19,680 nt of DNA from W0P28-013 sp964570565 (GTDB taxonomy: Bacteria > Bacteroidota > Bacteroidia > Bacteroidales > Paludibacteraceae), in NCBI GenBank assembly GCA_964570565.1, contig CAZMYT010000012.1, positions 1 to 19,680 on the forward strand. Direction: 5' to 3'. The translations under genes and the position numbers were made by a program. Each line of letters starts with the position of its first letter. The first letter of the stretch is position 1. This document shows, one piece after another, positions 6,332 through 12,608 of the stretch. The notes under the pieces are model-generated. The model had not been told where the DNA came from. It worked only from the letters and a program-made list of their open reading frames with translations, and did not search any database.

Positions 6332-7755
6332 ACTAATTCTTTATTCTTTAATTTAATGAGGTACTCATCAAACGATATTTGACCATGTTCATTTATTCTA
6401 TGAATAATTTGGTCTTTCCATCCACGGTACAGTTTTGACATTCCTTCATCAGAAGGATAATCCATATGATGAACCCTATAATCTGGGAGTATAACCCATT
6501 TAAATCCGTTATTTTTTATTAGTGGATACATTTCATGCTCCAACCATCCGTACTTAGGTGCTTTAGGAGGAAATGGTATATTTCCTATTTTATTAAGGAA
6601 AGAACCCTTAATTCCTATTAAAGCCCAGTTAATCGACTTGCTCATATACCACACCCTAACACCGTTAATGATTAATTCTGTTTTTGGGATTCTGTTTACA
6701 ATAGGCTCAACCTCTTTTTGGAGTAATGATACCACAGCTATTTTATCGTCACCTTCGAACACCTTCCTCATCGCATCAACCCATCCAGAATCAAGAACTT
6801 GTTCATCTGGGTCTGCCCCAATTATAACATCATCGTCGTCTGGCATTATATAATCAATAAACTGCTGCCAATTCTGAGATACACCTACATTACTAAACTC
6901 TAAGAAATTAGAGCCAACATCCTTAGACAATGCTATTAATTTTCTCTTGTTTTTTGTCTTAACGTATCGTATATCGTTAGGTATTGTATCATCTTCAACA
7001 GGGAAACCTAGATCAACGATATAATGCTCAAAATCATTATTCTTTGCGTATAAATCCTTAACACATCTATCCACAATGTTTGGCAGATTATACGCCAGTG
7101 TATGAATATAAACATTCCCTTTACTCACGGTAAACTTTTTTGTATTATAGTTAACGAATTTTTGACACAACGAGGAGGCATTAGGATTAGACATCCCTAT
7201 CCAAAACTCCGCCTGAAACCTATCTGTTTTATTTAAAGAATCTATTCTAGGAAGCTTATTCGCATAGTCAGATGTGAACCAGAAAAAATTACCTGAGTAA
7301 TGAGGCTTATATACTGGCGGCATTTTGGAATTAAGGAACTTAACACCACAAGTATCATGGGTTTTAAGTTTATCCACACATCGTCTCCACTCAACAATAT
7401 TGTAATGATTCATGTACTCTCTCCATACTTTTCCACCTGGATGAGACGGGAACGAAACGCCCTTGGTATGAAAGTATAGACCAAAGTAATCCCCCTTTTG
7501 CTCCTCTATCAAACGTAGCGTAACAAACTCAAAAGACTTTACATCATTACTATAGGCCTGTATTTTTGCCTTTGGATACTTAGATAAAAGGTTGGTCAAA
7601 TCTCCAGCTGAATCCCCATTACACCCTACGCTAATAGATTCAGCAACATCATACAACCCAGAATCAACCATTAAGTCCATCTGCTCCTTGACCACATCAA
7701 GGTAATGGTTCATCATGCTAACGTGGTAGAAAACCCTTATAGAACGTTCTTGCAT
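6316..7755 (-). CDS. two-domain glycosyltransferase
   Basis: 479 residues from the ATG at 7753-7755. A TTG nine bases further up is also possible; a later ATG would remove the conserved first strand RVFYHVSMMNHY. The N-terminal domain (1-230) has YFHTKG (94-99), WREYMNHYNIVEW and HYSGNFFWF (152-160), a pattern found in bacterial and phage polysaccharide glycosyltransferases. The C-terminal domain (about 243-479) looks like a GT-A transferase, with an Asp-rich DDDD (306-309) and GADPDEQV (313-320) as a candidate metal and nucleotide-sugar site, and a late HHMDYPSDEG segment. The two domains suggest addition of two successive sugars. It overlaps the upstream transferase by 38 bases. Confidence 0.8.
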   Translation of the reverse strand: MQERSIRVFYHVSMMNHYLDVVKEQMDLMVDSGLYDVAESISVGCNGDSAGDLTNLLSKYPKAKIQAYSNDVKSFEFVTLRLIEEQKGDYFGLYFHTKGVSFPSHPGGKVWREYMNHYNIVEWRRCVDKLKTHDTCGVKFLNSKMPPVYKPHYSGNFFWFTSDYANKLPRIDSLNKTDRFQAEFWIGMSNPNASSLCQKFVNYNTKKFTVSKGNVYIHTLAYNLPNIVDRCVKDLYAKNNDFEHYIVDLGFPVEDDTIPNDIRYVKTKNKRKLIALSKDVGSNFLEFSNVGVSQNWQQFIDYIMPDDDDVIIGADPDEQVLDSGWVDAMRKVFEGDDKIAVVSLLQKEVEPIVNRIPKTELIINGVRVWYMSKSINWALIGIKGSFLNKIGNIPFPPKAPKYGWLEHEMYPLIKNNGFKWVILPDYRVHHMDYPSDEGMSKLYRGWKDQIIHRINEHGQISFDEYLIKLKNKELVCEYL

Positions 7756-8350
7756 CCTCGTCAAATATTTTATTGAAGATAGTCAAATCCTTGTCATCAA
7801 ATCTCATCCTTGATGGGTCGTGCATCTTACCTCCAGTTTTTCCTATTCCGTGCTTTATGCCAATTGGGTTGTTGTCTAGCGTGGTGAATACGCCTAGGTT
7901 ATTTTGCCATAGACGAACATCGTAGTACGGGTAGTTGTCCTTGCATAATCCAAAGTATTTTGCCTCTTTTGAGACCAAGGTAGTAAATGCTGCACAGTGA
8001 GATATATTGTCGAAAATATGGTACTTATTGGCGACAACATGGTAGTAGATGGTCTTGGATAACCCCATGATAGATGGCTTACGTTGAGCCAACCACTCTT
8101 CGCTCATTCTCTCCACGTAGTCCAGTGGGTAGTAGTCGTCGTCCTCAATAAGAAACACTAGATCACACCCCTTGTCGAATAGTTTGTCTAATCCTTTAAC
8201 GTACTTCTTGGTTATGTCCACCTCTTGACCGTCTGATGGGATTATCTCAATGTACGAAAACGGAAGGGTCTGACGCACCATTCTGTCGTAGGTGAAGTCC
8301 AGTAGTTCTCCTCGGTTATATAGAGTTGGTATTACTGCTCCTATTTTCAT
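7718..8350 (-). CDS. GT-A family glycosyltransferase
   Basis: 210 residues. MKIGAVIPTLYNRGE at the start is the nucleotide-binding first strand of the GT-A fold (family 2-like). VFLIEDDDYYP (66-75) carries the D-x-D metal site, E69-D72. C-terminal features include PIGIKHGIGKTGG and a His-rich loop. It probably transfers a sugar from a nucleotide donor to a phage or host acceptor: capsid or tail glycan, modified DNA base, or host surface. With the larger transferase, the epimerase and the DUF115-like gene it forms a four-gene module. Confidence 0.8.
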   Translation of the reverse strand: MKIGAVIPTLYNRGELLDFTYDRMVRQTLPFSYIEIIPSDGQEVDITKKYVKGLDKLFDKGCDLVFLIEDDDYYPLDYVERMSEEWLAQRKPSIMGLSKTIYYHVVANKYHIFDNISHCAAFTTLVSKEAKYFGLCKDNYPYYDVRLWQNNLGVFTTLDNNPIGIKHGIGKTGGKMHDPSRMRFDDKDLTIFNKIFDEDARTFYKGFLPR

Positions 8351-8453
8351 TTCTTAACTTGTTTAATTTTCGCACCACTTCATCCAGACTTTCCATCTGC
8401 TTGTTCATAATTACATTCAGGCACTTAATAGCCGACAGACCATCCATTGACAT
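8316..8453 (-). CDS. possible 45-aa helical small protein
   Basis: From ATG 8451-8453 the frame encodes MSMDGLSAIKCLNVIMNKQM then ESLDEVVRKLNKLRNENRSS and a short tail; a helical, coiled-coil-like protein with codon use like its neighbours. It overlaps the glycosyltransferase start by 35 bases. The frame stays open upstream to 8567 with protein-like sequence (QSTTGQEVNYSLASLS) but without an ATG, so the true start may be a GTG (GAG-GTG-AAC region) or the gene may be damaged at its 5' end. Confidence 0.4.
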   Translation of the reverse strand: MSMDGLSAIKCLNVIMNKQMESLDEVVRKLNKLRNENRSSNTNSI

Positions 8454-8594
8454 ACTGAGAGACGCTAAGGAGTAGTTCACCTCTTGTCCTGTGGTGGACT
8501 GGTTAGGTTGAAAGCGTAAAGTACAACAACGGGTCTTTAGCGCAGTTACCCTCAGAAGGTACGAGCATTAAGATGAATAGAATAGTTTTCATAA

Positions 8595-9104
8595 TTAGAA
8601 TATTAGCTTATTAAAAAATGAAATTCCTTTTGAAATATCTACATTTGCTCCTGAATTAAAATAAACAATATTATCGAATACAATTCCAAATTTATTTACA
8701 TCATTTTTAATCATAACCCAATCGTTATTTCTTAACTCCAACGATGTTACTGCTTTAGTTGCAGGGAACACAGGGTCGGCATAATCCAATGCGGTGTGTC
8801 CTATGTGGCCGTAATAGTTCCCGAAGTAAACCCCCTCACTCACCATTAGGAAGTAGTCCTTATTGTGCTTAAAAAACATAAAGTTGATGGGTTCTTCGTA
8901 GTTAACATTTAACTCCTTAATAATATCCTTAATAGCCTCGTTGGATGAATCGGTTGAGTACTCAATGTCATTTAACGAGTAAGATATGGCTGTTTTAGCC
9001 ACTATTTTATCCTGACCTATGCTGAACTCCACCTCGACTGTTTCGTTCAATTTTTCACGCATGGTACGCTCAATTTCTGCCTTTATTATGTCCTTTAAGT
9101 CCAT
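8595..9104 (-). CDS. phage protein of unknown function
   Basis: 169 residues beginning MDLKDIIKAEIERTMREKLN, a helix, followed by an alternating strand pattern (VEVEFSIGQDKIVAKTAISY) and a mixed region with FGNYYGHIGHTALDY. No family is recognised. It begins six bases after the stop of the 200-aa gene. The final third of the gene (8595-8760) is markedly more AT-rich than the middle, which could mark a mosaic junction. Confidence 0.7.
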   Translation of the reverse strand: MDLKDIIKAEIERTMREKLNETVEVEFSIGQDKIVAKTAISYSLNDIEYSTDSSNEAIKDIIKELNVNYEEPINFMFFKHNKDYFLMVSEGVYFGNYYGHIGHTALDYADPVFPATKAVTSLELRNNDWVMIKNDVNKFGIVFDNIVYFNSGANVDISKGISFFNKLIF

Positions 9105-9110
9105 ATATTT

Positions 9111-9713
9111 TTAAATGTTAATTGGAGTGTATAGCGGCTTAAATATTTTAAACTCATTAAACTTATATACTGAATCAAATTTTTTACAAGTATCATAATC
9201 CATAGTCTCTACTGAAGACTTAATTATTCTTGCCTTTTCAAAATAATGATTCATTATTCTTTCATTTGGGTAAACTTGATACTTTTCTTCTCCAAACCAA
9301 AGTTCAAATTTGAAGTTTTCAGGAATATCAATTACCTCCTGACGATAACCTTCTTTTTTTCTAAATGAAGGCGTATTAAGAGATTTAACTTGCGTAAGAA
9401 GCGTTGCGTAAAAAGTAGATTGCACAATAGATGAAAACAAATACCAAGGCTCATAATTGTTTTGATTTTCTACCATTTTTATTTCTACAAATTTATCATC
9501 CTTAACTAAATCTATACAAAAGAATAATAAATCATCATCTATTTTTACCATCCCACGTTTTTCAGAACTCGCTTCCTCTTTTAAAACAACAGAATCAGCA
9601 TAAGCGTTACCTCTTAATTGACGTTCAGTTGGTATCCACTGCAACCTTTTTAACTCTTTAAATAACAGTTGACTTGCGCTTCTCTTTACTAGTTCACTAG
9701 CACTAATGTTCAT
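9111..9713 (-). CDS. unknown 200-aa protein, first gene of the second operon
   Basis: 200 residues: MNISASELVKRSASQLLFKE at the start, a central DDDLLFFCIDLVKDDKFVEI strand region, and an aromatic-rich C-terminus. No motif is recognised; the balanced length and composition suggest a globular protein. It is AT-rich like the cassette genes. It is the first gene after promoter 9830-9861 and a structured leader with an attC-like inverted repeat (9738-9819), but no matching site is found after its stop, so it is either a phage gene or a cassette that lost its 3' site. Confidence 0.7.
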   Translation of the reverse strand: MNISASELVKRSASQLLFKELKRLQWIPTERQLRGNAYADSVVLKEEASSEKRGMVKIDDDLLFFCIDLVKDDKFVEIKMVENQNNYEPWYLFSSIVQSTFYATLLTQVKSLNTPSFRKKEGYRQEVIDIPENFKFELWFGEEKYQVYPNERIMNHYFEKARIIKSSVETMDYDTCKKFDSVYKFNEFKIFKPLYTPINI

Positions 9714-9737
9714 AGATTTTTAGTTTTAAGTTGCTAC

Positions 9738-9819
9738 CATAACCGACTACCGTTTATTGCTCTTGGACTGTGAGGCGTGGTCGTTTTCAACCTTTCGGTT
9801 AGCCCTTTCATCGGTTATG
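9738..9819 (-). other. structured 5' leader / attC-like inverted repeat
   Basis: CATAACCGA (9738-9746) pairs perfectly with TCGGTTATG (9811-9819). Inside, the minus strand carries AACC-GAAA-GGTT (9800-9789), a hairpin with a GNRA-type tetraloop. It lies downstream of promoter 9830 and about 25 bases before the start codon of the 200-aa gene, so it would be transcribed as leader RNA. It may be an attC-like end site, a cis-regulatory RNA, or both. Confidence 0.5.
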
Positions 9820-9829
9820 ATAACTTAAT

Positions 9830-9861
9830 GCAAGTTAAGAATAATAAATGAATTATCCAAA
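9830..9861 (-). promoter_or_regulatory. predicted promoter of the glycan-module operon
   Basis: Minus strand: TTTG (9861-9858), 20 bases, TAACTTGC (9837-9830). Boxes and spacing are identical in form to three other sites in the window. It precedes the 9713-to-4745 gene run. Confidence 0.65.
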
Positions 9862-9987
9862 TAATTCTACAACTTTTTTTTTATGACATTGATAATCATA
9901 TATTATACTACAATACGTGTTACTTTTAGTGTATTAACCGACGTGTTATTGTCAATATAACCTTTTGTATTTCAAAACAATATGCTT

Positions 9988-10014
9988 ATTTTATTGCCCG
10001 GGTGTCAATAAAAT
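9988..10014. repeat. 9-bp inverted repeat, possible operator
   Basis: ATTTTATTG (9988-9996), a 9-base centre CCCGGGTGT, and CAATAAAAT (10006-10014). Its right arm is one copy of TGTCAATAAAAT, repeated exactly at 10037-10048. An arrangement of this kind could bind a dimeric regulator near promoter 9830. Confidence 0.4.
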
Positions 10015-10102
10015 CGAGTTTTTTACCCCCTATTTTTGTCAATAAAATACTTACGGAATTTTTTACTGCCTTTGGTTTCTATTTCATTGGATTTAACAGC
10101 AC

Positions 10103-10113
10103 GTTAGCAGCAA
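10103..10113 (-). other. R''-like half-site after the 84-aa cassette gene
   Basis: Plus-strand GTTAGCAGCAA lies two bases beyond the stop codon of the 84-aa gene, in the place where the other cassettes have their 3' box. No convincing inner stem or partner box follows, so array B's 3' end is poorly defined. Confidence 0.35.
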
Positions 10114-10115
10114 TG

Positions 10116-10370
10116 CTACATTTCAAGCTCCAAACGAACTTTCCGTATTGAACCATCGTCAAGCAACTTATCCATTCTATTCTGTGTCAATTCTACTGAT
10201 GCAGTCCAAGTGTTTAAATCATAGTCCGCATATTGGACTGAGTAAGTTGCTTTCCTTCTTACTGCATCTCTCAATATTTCTTCCATTGATAACCGCACTG
10301 CTGCTAACACAGTATTGCCGTCATTGCTGGCTTCTGTGCTATTTTTAACTTTTATTTCTTCGTTTTGCAT
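10116..10370 (-). CDS. cassette-borne 84-aa protein of unknown function
   Basis: 84 residues: a polar N-terminus (MQNEEIKVKNSTEASNDGNT), then VLAAVRLSMEEILRDAVRRKATYSV, and a C-terminal strand-rich part (ASVELTQNRMDKLLDDG, RKVRLELEM). Probably a small alpha/beta domain; no family is recognised. The gene begins about 30 bases after the upstream attC-like site (10405-10444), and its TAG stop abuts the next half-site. Being a compact single-gene unit between such sites, it is best read as a cassette. Confidence 0.65.
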   Translation of the reverse strand: MQNEEIKVKNSTEASNDGNTVLAAVRLSMEEILRDAVRRKATYSVQYADYDLNTWTASVELTQNRMDKLLDDGSIRKVRLELEM

Positions 10371-10404
10371 TTGTATATAATTTAAAGTTTTGTAATTCTA
10401 ATTA

Positions 10405-10444
10405 CGCAACGAACGGCAATACCGTAACCGTTATAAGTAATTGC
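10405..10444 (-). other. short attC-like site after the second methyltransferase
   Basis: Plus-strand GTTATAAGTAATTGC (10430-10444) is the 3' box; it shares its last base with the stop codon and is complementary in 14 of 15 bases to the cassette's own 5' box at 11251-11265. The other end is CGCAAC (10405-10410). A weak inner stem (AACGG with CCGTT) lies between. Its form is close to the short site at 18462-18496, with ACGGTA and CGTTGC in common on the minus strand. Confidence 0.5.
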
Positions 10445-11199
10445 TACCATTCCGTTTCAAATGGAGTTTCGTTAGAAAAACTTTTATTAAAATCTTCCAA
10501 CCGCACTTTAATTTTTTCAAAATTATTTGGTTCTAATTCCATCGTAATAAATTGTCTGTTGGTTCTTAAACAAACTTCTGCCGTTGTCCCACTTCCACCA
10601 AAAGGATCTAATACTAATTGTCCTTCATTGCTTGATGCCAATACCAAATCAGTAATAATTGAAATTGGTTTTTGGTCACGGTGTCCTGTTCGTTCTTTTG
10701 AAAGGTGTCCGAGCAATGCAGGTCTTTCAATTACATCTCTTGGTAAAGCACCTTTTGAAGTATCATAAGCACTACATTTATCCATTCTACCACTTGAAGG
10801 TCTTATTCTACCATTCAGTTTCTTTGTGCTTTCATTATATTCAACTCTTACAGCATCTTCGTTAAAAATTGAATTGCCTCTATATCCATAAATTATTGGT
10901 TGCATACTCATTCGCCATCTGCCTTTTGGTTTTGGTGAGTTTTTGTAGTGCCAAATAAGTAATTCCTTTTTATCAATTTTCATTTGAGAAAACCAATGTT
11001 CAGCAATCATATTCTTATTTCCAAAAACATAAATTGAACCATCTTTACTCAAACATCTAAGCATTTCTGCAAAGTATGGTTTCATATCTTCAATTTCGTA
11101 TGGTGGGTCTGTTACAACTAAATCCACACTACCTGTTGGTATCAGTTTCATCAGTTCTAAACAATCACCAAATAATAATTTTCTTTTTCCTTCGCTCAT
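10444..11199 (-). CDS. second cassette-borne beta-class DNA methyltransferase
   Basis: 251 residues, starting at ATG 11197-11199. A longer frame reaching 11340 runs through the attC-like site and is rejected. Catalytic motif IV is TDPPYE (D31, P32, P33, Y34), and the AdoMet motif I is LVLDPFGGSGTTAEVC (195-210), giving the beta-class order. It methylates adenine N6 or cytosine N4 in a sequence-specific manner; no restriction partner is seen. A target-recognition region lies between, with GRWRMSMQPIIYGYRG (about 93-108) and GHRDQKP. Its edges match the array C enzyme (MSEGKRKLLFGDCLELMK; DFNKSF at 236-241), but the middle differs, so a different target sequence is likely. An 18-bp inverted repeat of its own links leader and C-terminal codons. 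First cassette of array B. Confidence 0.9.
   Translation of the reverse strand: MSEGKRKLLFGDCLELMKLIPTGSVDLVVTDPPYEIEDMKPYFAEMLRCLSKDGSIYVFGNKNMIAEHWFSQMKIDKKELLIWHYKNSPKPKGRWRMSMQPIIYGYRGNSIFNEDAVRVEYNESTKKLNGRIRPSSGRMDKCSAYDTSKGALPRDVIERPALLGHLSKERTGHRDQKPISIITDLVLASSNEGQLVLDPFGGSGTTAEVCLRTNRQFITMELEPNNFEKIKVRLEDFNKSFSNETPFETEW
10476..10493. repeat. 18-bp inverted repeat, 3' copy (methyltransferase cassette B)
   Basis: AAAAACTTTTATTAAAAT on the plus strand, in the codons for DFNKSF. It is the exact reverse complement of 11198-11215. It differs from the array C repeat at the same places as its own partner does. Confidence 0.8.
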
Positions 11200-11215
11200 T
11201 TTAATAAAAGTTTTT
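11198..11215. repeat. 18-bp inverted repeat, 5' copy (methyltransferase cassette B)
   Basis: ATTTTAATAAAAGTTTTT on the plus strand, covering the start codon edge and the upstream initiation region. It pairs perfectly with 10476-10493. Confidence 0.8.
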
Positions 11216-11250
11216 TTGTTCTCCGTATTTAAGTTTCTGCTAAATAAACC

Positions 11251-11359
11251 GCAACTACTTATAACACGGTATATAAGCAAGTTCGCCATCAAGTTTATTG
11301 GTAAATTGGAACATTCTGCAAGGCAAACCTGCTCATACACAACACGTTATCGGCAAATT
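11251..11359 (-). other. attC-like site at the 5' end of cassette array B
   Basis: Plus-strand GCAACTACTTATAAC (11251-11265) is the 5' box of the methyltransferase cassette. The far box ACGTTATCGGCAAATT (11344-11359) is identical to that of array C (4679-4694). The inner arms ACGGTATATAAGCAAGTT and AACCTGCTCATACACAAC are largely complementary. The site starts five bases after the stop of the 59-aa phage gene. Confidence 0.6.
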
Positions 11360-11363
11360 TCGC

Positions 11364-11543
11364 TCACCCCACCATTAGTATTACGTGATTTCTGGGTACG
11401 TCGTCTATTGATTCAAACCGATAGGCTAGTTCAAAAATGGTATCGTACCCTCCTTTTACTATGTACCACTTCTCCTCTATGTAGTAGTCCCTTTCATTAA
11501 TTCTCACCCGTTCGACTCGGGGCTTATAGGCAATGTACGCCAT
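11364..11543 (-). CDS. 59-aa last gene of the replication operon
   Basis: 59 residues from ATG 11541-11543: MAYIAYKPRVERVRINERDY, then IEEKWYIVKGGYDTIFELAY and a short end HVILMVG. Strand-rich and basic at the start; family unknown. It overlaps the HNH-like gene by 40 bases, which is typical of this operon. The TGA stop lies five bases before the array B site, so array B begins exactly where the phage operon ends. Confidence 0.6.
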   Translation of the reverse strand: MAYIAYKPRVERVRINERDYYIEEKWYIVKGGYDTIFELAYRFESIDDVPRNHVILMVG

Positions 11544-11854
11544 CGAAAACGATTATAGTATAGTTCATCCAACTCTTTCATTCGGGCTAATATCATATCT
11601 ATACCTTTCAACCTTAGCACCTCCTCAATGCCACCATCATCAAATATCTCATGGCAGTGCTGGCATCCTAGAACGCAGTTTCTTTTGTCATCCTGTAGCT
11701 GAATGGAGTAGGACTGCCTGATTATATGCACCAGTTGTACTCCGCCCACGTAATGATTCCCCAGCATACAGTACAGCCCGTACTCCTCTATTAACTCCCG
11801 CTTAATCTTGGCTTGATTCGCCAATATACTTTTCTTCCTCCTCGATACCTTCAT
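11504..11854 (-). CDS. HNH-like endonuclease
   Basis: 116 residues. A basic N-terminus (MKVSRRKKSILANQAKIKRE) is followed by LIEEYGLYCMLGNHYVGG, LVHIIRQS with the first His of the HNH core, and RNCVLGCQHCHEIFDD with the central Asn and the last His. Cys residues (YC, GCQHC) would bind the structural zinc, though the usual first CxxC pair is reduced to one Cys. HNH enzymes nick or cut DNA and are common in phages as homing or packaging factors. It overlaps the upstream gene by 53 bases. Confidence 0.65.
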   Translation of the reverse strand: MKVSRRKKSILANQAKIKRELIEEYGLYCMLGNHYVGGVQLVHIIRQSYSIQLQDDKRNCVLGCQHCHEIFDDGGIEEVLRLKGIDMILARMKELDELYYNRFRWRTLPISPESNG

Positions 11855-12125
11855 CGAACAGACTCCTCATTTTTGCGTCGTACTTCTGCTTGAACGGCTT
11901 GTTGGTTACGGGGTTGTACCTCCACTGGAAGAAACACTCCTGATCTTTCCACCCATCGGAATCCACCCTTCTGTACCGAGACGACGTACCGTCAATCACA
12001 GATCGCAACAATGACTCATCGTTCTTACAGCGGTCAAACAGAATACCCTTGTTGATGATTTGGTTGGTCTTGCTATCTATGAAAGAATAGCCTGCTATGT
12101 TAAATGTGAAATCTACCCATTCCAT
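11802..12125 (-). CDS. phage protein of unknown function
   Basis: 107 residues beginning MEWVDFTFNIAGYSFIDSKT. The sequence has a strand-rich first half, a middle of YRRVDSDGWKDQECFFQWRY and an acidic C-terminal tail (FDEGIEEEEKYIGES). Possibly a small DNA-metabolism accessory protein; no family recognised. Its start overlaps the previous gene by 13 bases. Confidence 0.6.
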   Translation of the reverse strand: MEWVDFTFNIAGYSFIDSKTNQIINKGILFDRCKNDESLLRSVIDGTSSRYRRVDSDGWKDQECFFQWRYNPVTNKPFKQKYDAKMRSLFDEGIEEEEKYIGESSQD

Positions 12126-12403
12126 TGTTTACGGTTTTTAAATTTGTCCTTTAGGTTTCTCTTATACATGGCGGTTACACGCCCTATCTGACCAATTATA
12201 AACTTGTCCTCAGCCTTGTTCTCTGATGGGATAACCTTGCCTATGGAGGTAGTTATGAGGACAGTCTTGTAGAACTTTACCTTGACCATGTTGGTCTTCT
12301 CATCAAACTCCACCTTGAAGTTATCGAACTGAGGAAGAAGCATAAGGTAAGCCCTACATAGCCTTTTTAAGTAGATGTACTTAGCGTACTGTCTTTCGTT
12401 CAT
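12113..12403 (-). CDS. phage protein of unknown function
   Basis: 96 residues from the ATG at 12401-12403 (MNERQYAKYIYLKRLCRAYL). A longer start at 12484 would overlap the upstream gene by 104 bases and is less likely; the chosen start leaves a 23-base overlap. The protein opens with a helix and continues with strands (FKVEFDEKTNMVKVKFYKTV) and a basic C-terminus (MYKRNLKDKFKNRKQW). No known motif. Confidence 0.55.
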   Translation of the reverse strand: MNERQYAKYIYLKRLCRAYLMLLPQFDNFKVEFDEKTNMVKVKFYKTVLITTSIGKVIPSENKAEDKFIIGQIGRVTAMYKRNLKDKFKNRKQWNG

Positions 12404-12608
12404 ACACGATGTATTTGTTGATAATTCGTTCAAAGCAATCGTCCGCAGCGTAATTTGGAGACTCGTCAATTCCTTCACATTCAAGAAAGTCGACCACGTA
12501 TCCTCCGTTCTTCTGGGTGATCTTTATCTCCTCATCCATACCAACTTTGGATAGATGGGTCTTTAGACCGTTTAGTCGGTTTAGTCCTGTTCCTTCTAAG
12601 AAAATCAT
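12381..12608 (-). CDS. 75-aa protein of unknown function
   Basis: 75 residues: MIFLEGTGLNRLNGLKTHLS, KITQKNGGYVVDFLECEG and a helix CFERIINKYIVYERK. Looks like a small alpha/beta domain; unknown. Its ATG lies in an ATGA overlap with the Cpn10-like gene upstream, which favours coupled translation. Confidence 0.6.
   Translation of the reverse strand: MIFLEGTGLNRLNGLKTHLSKVGMDEEIKITQKNGGYVVDFLECEGIDESPNYAADDCFERIINKYIVYERKTVR

Larger units (their letters stand above)
9714..10102 (-). other. 389-base gene-free stretch with promoter, structured leader and repeats
   Basis: No ORF with coding character is visible on either strand. In minus-strand order it holds: three copies of a TTTTATTGACA-type motif (plus-strand TGTCAATA cores near 10037, 10003 and 9950), one of them in a 9-bp inverted repeat (9988-9996 with 10006-10014); two direct copies of ACGTGTTA (9915-9922, 9941-9948); promoter 9830-9861; and a structured leader (9738-9819). 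It looks regulatory. Confidence 0.6.

Noticed and set aside
8503..8592. 29-codon minus-strand ORF with a hydrophobic start (MKTILFILMLVPSEGNCAKD)
   Set aside because: It resembles a short signal sequence but ends early and overlaps the open frame of the 45-aa candidate; not enough to call a gene.
11200..11340. N-terminal extension of the second methyltransferase
   Set aside because: The extra 47 codons run through the attC-like site, and the related enzyme at 3049-3798 starts at the same MSEGK position.
12404..12484. Longer start of the gene at 12113
   Set aside because: It would overlap the 75-aa gene by 104 bases; the internal ATG at 12401-12403 gives the short overlap typical of the operon.
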